DNA of 64,000 bases. Source: Methylobrevis albus. Its GTDB lineage: Bacteria > Pseudomonadota > Alphaproteobacteria > Rhizobiales > Pleomorphomonadaceae. The position numbers and the translations under genes are program-made. Location of the stretch: positions 53,571-117,570 of the forward strand of contig NZ_JADZLT010000041.1 of NCBI RefSeq assembly GCF_015904235.1, read 5' to 3'. Below the pieces are notes generated by a model. It was not told the DNA's origin and searched no databases. It worked only from the letters and a program-made list of their open reading frames with translations. This document shows, one piece after another, positions 62,538 through 64,000 of this stretch (within the stretch, counting starts at the first letter, position 1; each line of letters begins with the position of its first letter).

Positions 62538-63377
62538 ATGTGCCCACGGGGATGCCTGAGCTCCATCTGTGACCACGCCACACGACGGGGCCTGCTCAAG
62601 GCGGGCTTCACGTTCGGCGTCGGCGCCGCCGCGGCGGCGACCACGACCGGCTTCAGCGCGACGCCGGCCCGGGCCGCGCCGATCAGCTTCGAACGCACGG
62701 AAGACCTCTCGCATGCGCTCTACGAGGGCTTTCCCACCATGGGCGGCGACAAGTGGTTCACGGTCGAGAACATCGTGAACTTCGCCGAGCACAAGGTGAA
62801 CCTCAACCGCTGGACCATGATGGAGCACACCGGCACCCACATGGATGCCCCGATCCACTTCTCCGCCGACGGGATGACCGCCGACATGATCCCGATCGGC
62901 GACCTGATCGTGCCGCTCGCCGTGGTGAACATCGCGGCGAAGGCGGCGGACAATGCCGACGCCGAACTGACGCCCGACGACATCCGCGCCTGGGAAGCGA
63001 AGAACGGACCGCTGCCGGAGGGCTGCTGCGTCGTGATGAACTCGGGCTGGCACAAGCTCGTCGGCGATGCGCGCTTCACCGGCCGCGACGGCGAGGGCCG
63101 CAACCATACGCCGGGCTTCCACGCCGAGACGGCGCACATGCTGATCACCGAACGCAACGTCCGCGGCATCGGCGTCGACACGCTGTCGCTCGACACCGGC
63201 CTCAACTCCTCCGGCGCCTTCCCGGTGCACTACGAGTGGCTCGGCAGCGGGCGCTGGGGCGTCGAGGCGGTGGCCAACCTCGATGCGGTGCCGGAGACGG
63301 GCGCGCGCGTCCTGCTCGGCACACCGAAGGTGAAGGGCGCGACCGGCGGCCCCACGCGCGTCATCGCGCTGCTCTGA
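62538..63377 (+). CDS. Tat-exported cyclase family protein (kynurenine-formamidase-like)
   Basis: A 279-aa metal-dependent hydrolase of the cyclase/KynB family. The twin-arginine signal is TRRGLLKAGFTFGVGAAAAA with R16-R17, and cleavage is likely near ARAAP (residue 46). Metal-binding residues are in HTGTHMDAPIHF: H97, H101, D103 and H107. Further family marks are IGVDTLSLDTGLNSSGAFPVHYEWL near 215. Substrate is unknown: cyclic amides, formyl-kynurenine or aromatic compounds are possible. The ATG at 62538 follows GGGAGGAACGG. Its promoter carries a palindrome, and a TetR gene follows. Confidence 0.88.
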   Translation: MCPRGCLSSICDHATRRGLLKAGFTFGVGAAAAATTTGFSATPARAAPISFERTEDLSHALYEGFPTMGGDKWFTVENIVNFAEHKVNLNRWTMMEHTGTHMDAPIHFSADGMTADMIPIGDLIVPLAVVNIAAKAADNADAELTPDDIRAWEAKNGPLPEGCCVVMNSGWHKLVGDARFTGRDGEGRNHTPGFHAETAHMLITERNVRGIGVDTLSLDTGLNSSGAFPVHYEWLGSGRWGVEAVANLDAVPETGARVLLGTPKVKGATGGPTRVIALL

Positions 63378-63386
63378 TCCGGCGAC

Positions 63387-63412
63387 GGGACGGCTGCGAA
63401 TGCAGCCGTCCC
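63387..63412 (+). terminator. Hairpin terminator-like element after the cyclase gene
   Basis: GGGACGGCTGC and GCAGCCGTCCC form a perfect 11-bp stem around GAAT. The T-run that follows is weak (ctccttccgttt), so termination may be partial. It lies 10 nt after the cyclase stop. Confidence 0.6.
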
Positions 63413-63531
63413 GGGCTCCTTCCGTTTCAGATCGCCAAGGCGTGCCGGACGGCGATTCCTTGGCGAAACCACCGGCCGGGGCTAGCCTGACCCCCGGCCG
63501 AATCGGGGGCCGCGGCGGCGGTGGCGCAGCG

Positions 63532-64000
63532 ATGGGGCAGGATCGAAAGAGCGGCAAGGGAGATACGGACGGCGATGCCGTCCGCGAGCCGTCGCAGGCC
63601 GAGCGCACCCGGCAGGACATCCTCGAGGTCGCGACGCGCGAGTTTGCCGAGAAGGGCTACAGCGGCGCCCGGATCGACGAGATCGCGGCGCTGACCAGCA
63701 CGACCAAGCGGGCGATCTACTACCACTACGAAAGCAAGCAGGGCCTGTTCATCGCCGTGCTGGAGAACGCCTACCGCGGCATCCGCGCGCTCGAGGCGAC
63801 GCTCGACCTCGATCACCTCGAACCGGCGGACTCGATCCGTACGCTCGCCGGGTTCACGTTCGACTACCAGTGGGCGCACGCCGACTTCGTCCGCCTCGTG
63901 ATGGTCGAGAACATCCATCATGGCGCGCATCTCGAGGCGGCCGTGTCGCTGCGCAACGTCAACGTGCCGATCCTCGACGCGGTGCACCGTGTCTATGCCC
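63532..64000 (+). CDS. TetR/AcrR family regulator, cut by the window end
   Basis: The first 156 residues of a TetR-type repressor; no stop occurs before the window ends. The DNA-binding part is RTRQDILEVATREFAEKGYSGARIDEIAALTSTTKRAIYYHYESK (about residues 30-75), followed by helices with RLVMVENIHHGAHLE, a typical TetR_C region. The ATG at 63532 is preceded by GCGGTGGCGCAGC, a weak site. It is 154 nt downstream of the cyclase on the same strand and probably controls it through the palindrome at 62471-62484. Confidence 0.88.
   Translation, partial: MGQDRKSGKGDTDGDAVREPSQAERTRQDILEVATREFAEKGYSGARIDEIAALTSTTKRAIYYHYESKQGLFIAVLENAYRGIRALEATLDLDHLEPADSIRTLAGFTFDYQWAHADFVRLVMVENIHHGAHLEAAVSLRNVNVPILDAVHRVYA

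Overview
The window is high-GC (about 70%) chromosomal DNA of an alphaproteobacterium, almost certainly of the order Hyphomicrobiales (Rhizobiales). Support comes from the alphaproteobacterial families present (TrcR/DUF1013, RcdA/DUF1465, DUF1491, DUF2336, DUF5330, DUF6456), an EcfG-type general-stress promoter in front of a CsbD gene, and GC-rich dispersed repeats of the kind common in these genomes. Genus cannot be settled by eye. No prophage, transposase, CRISPR array, tRNA or rRNA was seen. About 57 protein genes are called; the last is cut by the window end.

Layout. 1-4310: repeat-rich edge, TauE/SafE permease, exported serine hydrolase, LACTB2-like hydrolase, DUF1499 membrane protein and a 50-aa membrane peptide. 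4685-12024: a co-directional set that looks like a polyprenyl-phosphate-pentose pathway: HAD-UbiA fusion, DprE1-like oxidase, small DMT transporter, extended SDR, class III aminotransferase and a GT-C-like membrane protein. 12108-17975: glutathione transferase, then the glycine cleavage operon gcvT-H-PA-PB (minus strand) led by a tandem glycine riboswitch and interrupted by a pair of inverted GC-rich repeats. 18282-37678: a secreted protein and a two-part exopolysaccharide locus. The first part has a glycan-associated protein, GT4, Wzx-like flippase, ligase/polymerase-like protein and divergent Wzz-type co-polymerase; the second has an acyltransferase, FemAB/BioF2-like GNAT, GH5, WecB/TagA and a polyprenyl-phosphate sugar transferase. 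Between them lie a lipid kinase, rnhA, thrB, ispH and a lipoprotein gene. 37851-44373: CsbD under an apparent EcfG promoter, ROK kinase, TetR regulator and RND efflux pair. 44401-49637: trcR, quinone oxidoreductase, a probable small RNA, rcdA, thiamine-phosphate-synthase-like and Sel1 proteins. 49689-61520: fhs, acyl-CoA synthetase, DUF1491, peptidoglycan-binding protein, DivJ/PleC-like histidine kinase, DUF5330, sufE, a DUF6456/DnaA-domain-IV gene pair, DUF2336 and small proteins. 61561-64000: lipoprotein, Tat-exported cyclase behind a promoter with a palindrome, and a TetR regulator running off the end.

How they fit. Three themes recur: envelope glycan synthesis (two undecaprenyl- or decaprenyl-linked systems), one-carbon metabolism (gcv operon and fhs), and cell-cycle control (TrcR, RcdA, a DivJ/PleC-like kinase, and a small protein carrying only the DnaA DNA-binding domain). 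The most unusual system is 4685-12024, which pairs mycobacterial-type decaprenylphosphoryl-arabinose chemistry with an aminotransferase and a dedicated transporter and transferase. Many genes are coupled by 4-nt ATGA/GTGA overlaps, which also fixed several start codons.
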